A DNA stretch of 7,162 nucleotides, taken from STD1-204 sp041649895. GTDB taxonomy: Bacteria > Patescibacteriota > Minisyncoccia > Minisyncoccales > Minisyncoccaceae. The translations under genes and the position numbers were made by a program. Each line of letters starts with the position of its first letter. The first letter of the stretch is position 1. Positions 5,771 to 7,162 of this stretch are shown here, one piece after another. The notes below the pieces were generated by a model. The model was not told the origin of the DNA. It worked only from the letters and a program-made list of their open reading frames with translations, and ran no database searches. The DNA lies in assembly GCA_041649895.1 (NCBI GenBank), contig JBAZMG010000051.1, positions 1-7,162 of the forward strand, in the 5' to 3' direction.

Positions 5771-6865
5771 ATGAAAAAGCAATATTTTTTTATTATTCCT
5801 TTGGCGATATTGGTTGTCTCGGCCGGCTTTCTAAGATGGGCGATTTTCGGCGATCATTCTTCAATTGCGCAAACAGACTTGCTTGCAAGTCTGAGCGTGA
5901 ATCAGATCGTTCCCCAAGGGCCGGCGGAAGCATCCTTGATCGCGGTGGGCGATATTATGCTCTCGCGCGGAGTCGCGGTAAAGATAAAACAAAATAATTC
6001 AAACGATTATCCGTTTTTGAACGTCAAAGATTATTTAAAAACAGGAGATATTGTTTTTGGAAATTTGGAAACGCCTATCGCGACCGGCAGAGAAATAAAG
6101 CCTGGGGAATTGACTTTTCGTTCCGAACCGGGATTGGAGAAAAATTTGAAAGAAAGCAATTTCTCAATTCTTTCGCTCGCGAACAACCATACGATGAATT
6201 TTGGCGAGAACGGATTGAAAGAAACTTTTGACCTTTTAAACTCTCAAGGCATAAAATACGCTGGAGCGGGTAATAACGCTAACGAAGCCAACGCGCCCGC
6301 GATTATTGAATCGAATGGATTTAAATTCGCCTTTTTGGCTTACAGCTACAGCAGTATGATCCCCGCGTCTTATGGCGCCATTGATACGAGAGCGGGCATC
6401 GCTTTTATGGACATTGAGAAAATGAAAATAGCGGTAGCGGAGGCCAAGAGACAGGTTGATTTTGTAATTGTTTCAATGCACGCGGGCACGGAATATATTT
6501 ATACTCCCATTCAAGAACAAACCGAATTTGCGCGCGCGGCGATCGATTCCGGAGCGGATATGGTGATCGGGCACCACCCGCACGTGGTTCAGGAAATGGA
6601 AAAATACAATGGCAAATATATTTTCTACAGTTTGGGTAATTTTATCTTTGACCAGATGTGGTCGGTTCCGACAAGAGAGGGAATAGTGATGAAAGCGACA
6701 TTCGAAAAATCCGGGGTAAAGAAAATAGAGTTGTCTCCCGTGCTCATACAAAATTACGCCCAACCGGAGTTTATTGATTTGTCCGAAGCAACCGATATTT
6801 TTAAAAGATTGGCGTATGATATCGAGGGAGACAGTATTATTGTTTGGAAATCGGGGAAAAATTAA
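5771..6865 (+). CDS. CapA-family (PGA_cap) metallophosphatase-like protein, membrane-anchored
   Basis: A 364-residue member of the CapA family (PGA_cap domain, calcineurin-like fold), named for poly-gamma-glutamate capsule synthesis but also found in many surface proteins with no capsule role. From the ATG, an N-terminal anchor (MKKQYFFIIPLAILVVSAGF) precedes a short linker. The domain motifs follow: AVGDIMLSRGV (58-68), FGNLETPI (96-103), LANNHTMNFG (136-145), SMHAGTEY (235-242), GADMVIGHHPHVVQ (261-274) and FYSLGNFIFDQ (285-295). All the expected metal-ligand positions (D61, N98, H140, H237, H268/H271) appear intact. I chose ATG 5771 over GTG 5762 because a TATAAT box ends only two bases before the GTG. 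No CapB, CapC or ligase gene is in the window, so a polyglutamate role is not supported. It may act on envelope polymers together with the upstream glycosyltransferase, but that is inference. Confidence 0.9.
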   Translation: MKKQYFFIIPLAILVVSAGFLRWAIFGDHSSIAQTDLLASLSVNQIVPQGPAEASLIAVGDIMLSRGVAVKIKQNNSNDYPFLNVKDYLKTGDIVFGNLETPIATGREIKPGELTFRSEPGLEKNLKESNFSILSLANNHTMNFGENGLKETFDLLNSQGIKYAGAGNNANEANAPAIIESNGFKFAFLAYSYSSMIPASYGAIDTRAGIAFMDIEKMKIAVAEAKRQVDFVIVSMHAGTEYIYTPIQEQTEFARAAIDSGADMVIGHHPHVVQEMEKYNGKYIFYSLGNFIFDQMWSVPTREGIVMKATFEKSGVKKIELSPVLIQNYAQPEFIDLSEATDIFKRLAYDIEGDSIIVWKSGKN

Positions 6866-6908
6866 ATGAAAAAAGAGAAAAATTGTTTAAGTATTTAAAA
6901 TAATAAGG

Positions 6909-6914
6909 TATAAT
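6909..6914 (+). promoter_or_regulatory. -10 box for the 71-residue protein gene
   Basis: A perfect TATAAT lies 26 bases before the ATG at 6941, inside the 75-base gap after the CapA-like gene. The expected -35 position holds only TTTAAG or TTAAGT; a TTGTTT lies 20 bases upstream, which is too far for a good promoter. The leader would be about 20 bases and has no clear Shine-Dalgarno. Confidence 0.4.
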
Positions 6915-6940
6915 GAAGCTGGAAAAAAATCGATTAAATT

Positions 6941-7156
6941 ATGGATGCTGAAGAAAAGCAAAACAATAATCAAACTTCGCGAGCGAAGAGCGACGGCGTG
7001 ATCTCGCGCAATTATACCGGCCTACTGGGGCAGATTGCCGACACCGATCCGGACACGACTAAAAACGACGAAGATCTGGCGAAGATCGCGCAAATGAGGA
7101 TCGACGCGAGAATAAAACAAGAGACTCGGAAGCGAGACGCGTTTTTGGATTTTTAA
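6941..7156 (+). CDS. Small hypothetical protein, charged, 71 residues
   Basis: I do not recognise this protein. It begins with a polar, Asn/Gln-rich stretch (MDAEEKQNNNQTSRAKSD), has a middle segment ISRNYTGLLGQIADTDPD (21-38), and ends in a strongly charged probable helix (about 44-67: DEDLAKIAQMRIDARIKQET and on). There is no cysteine, signal peptide or membrane segment, so it is probably a soluble cytosolic protein. Support for it being real is moderate: a TATAAT box 26 bases upstream, ATG start, TAA stop as in all the other genes here, and amino-acid use like a real protein. It runs in the same direction as the CapA-like gene, 75 bases after it, and may head a new unit. The GATCG-rich codon use resembles recG more than the AT-rich genes. 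Confidence 0.6.
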   Translation: MDAEEKQNNNQTSRAKSDGVISRNYTGLLGQIADTDPDTTKNDEDLAKIAQMRIDARIKQETRKRDAFLDF

Positions 7157-7162
7157 AAAAAC

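Noticed and set aside
6866..6898. Ten-codon frame starting at the ATG that follows the CapA-like stop (TAAATG).
   Set aside because: Too short, AT-rich and without any feature beyond the junction itself.

Overview
The window looks like ordinary chromosomal DNA from a small-genome, AT-leaning bacterium. A Candidate Phyla Radiation (Patescibacteria/Parcubacteria-like) lineage is my best guess. The reasons are the compact layout, the membrane-anchored envelope enzymes beside a short orphan protein, the absence of any clear Shine-Dalgarno sequence before the genes, and TAA as every visible stop codon. No rRNA or marker protein fixes the taxonomy, so this is inference. There is no transposase, integrase, CRISPR array or phage gene.

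Layout. (1) 1-2073, plus strand: the 3' part of a membrane-bound family 2 glycosyltransferase, then a membrane-anchored calcineurin-like phosphoesterase of the YkuE/YaeI type. (2) 2074-2169: a convergent gap with a strong minus-strand terminator, a second GC-rich hairpin and a short pyrimidine-rich tandem repeat. (3) 2170-5366, minus strand: a compact operon read in the order SGNH-fold esterase, NUDIX hydrolase, RecG helicase. The last two overlap by one base in a TAATG junction. (4) 5367-5770: a gap of about 400 bases holding tRNA-Arg(GCG) on the minus strand, flanked by 12-base inverted repeats. Beside it lies a strongly structured element of about 155 bases of unknown identity that carries a tRNA-like fragment, followed by a promoter. 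(5) 5771-6865, plus strand: a membrane-anchored CapA-family metallophosphatase-like protein. (6) 6941-7156, plus strand: an unrecognised 71-residue protein with its own -10 box.

The plus-strand genes fit cell-envelope or extracellular polymer work: polymer synthesis or export by the glycosyltransferase, and phosphoester or polymer processing by two surface-anchored metal-dependent proteins. The minus-strand operon pairs a repair helicase with two small hydrolases; no shared pathway is evident. I did not find a convincing new multi-gene system. The points most worth checking are the near-leaderless promoter arrangement seen at three genes, the GCG anticodon in tRNA-Arg, the structured element next to that tRNA, and paired metal-ligand substitutions in the phosphoesterase.
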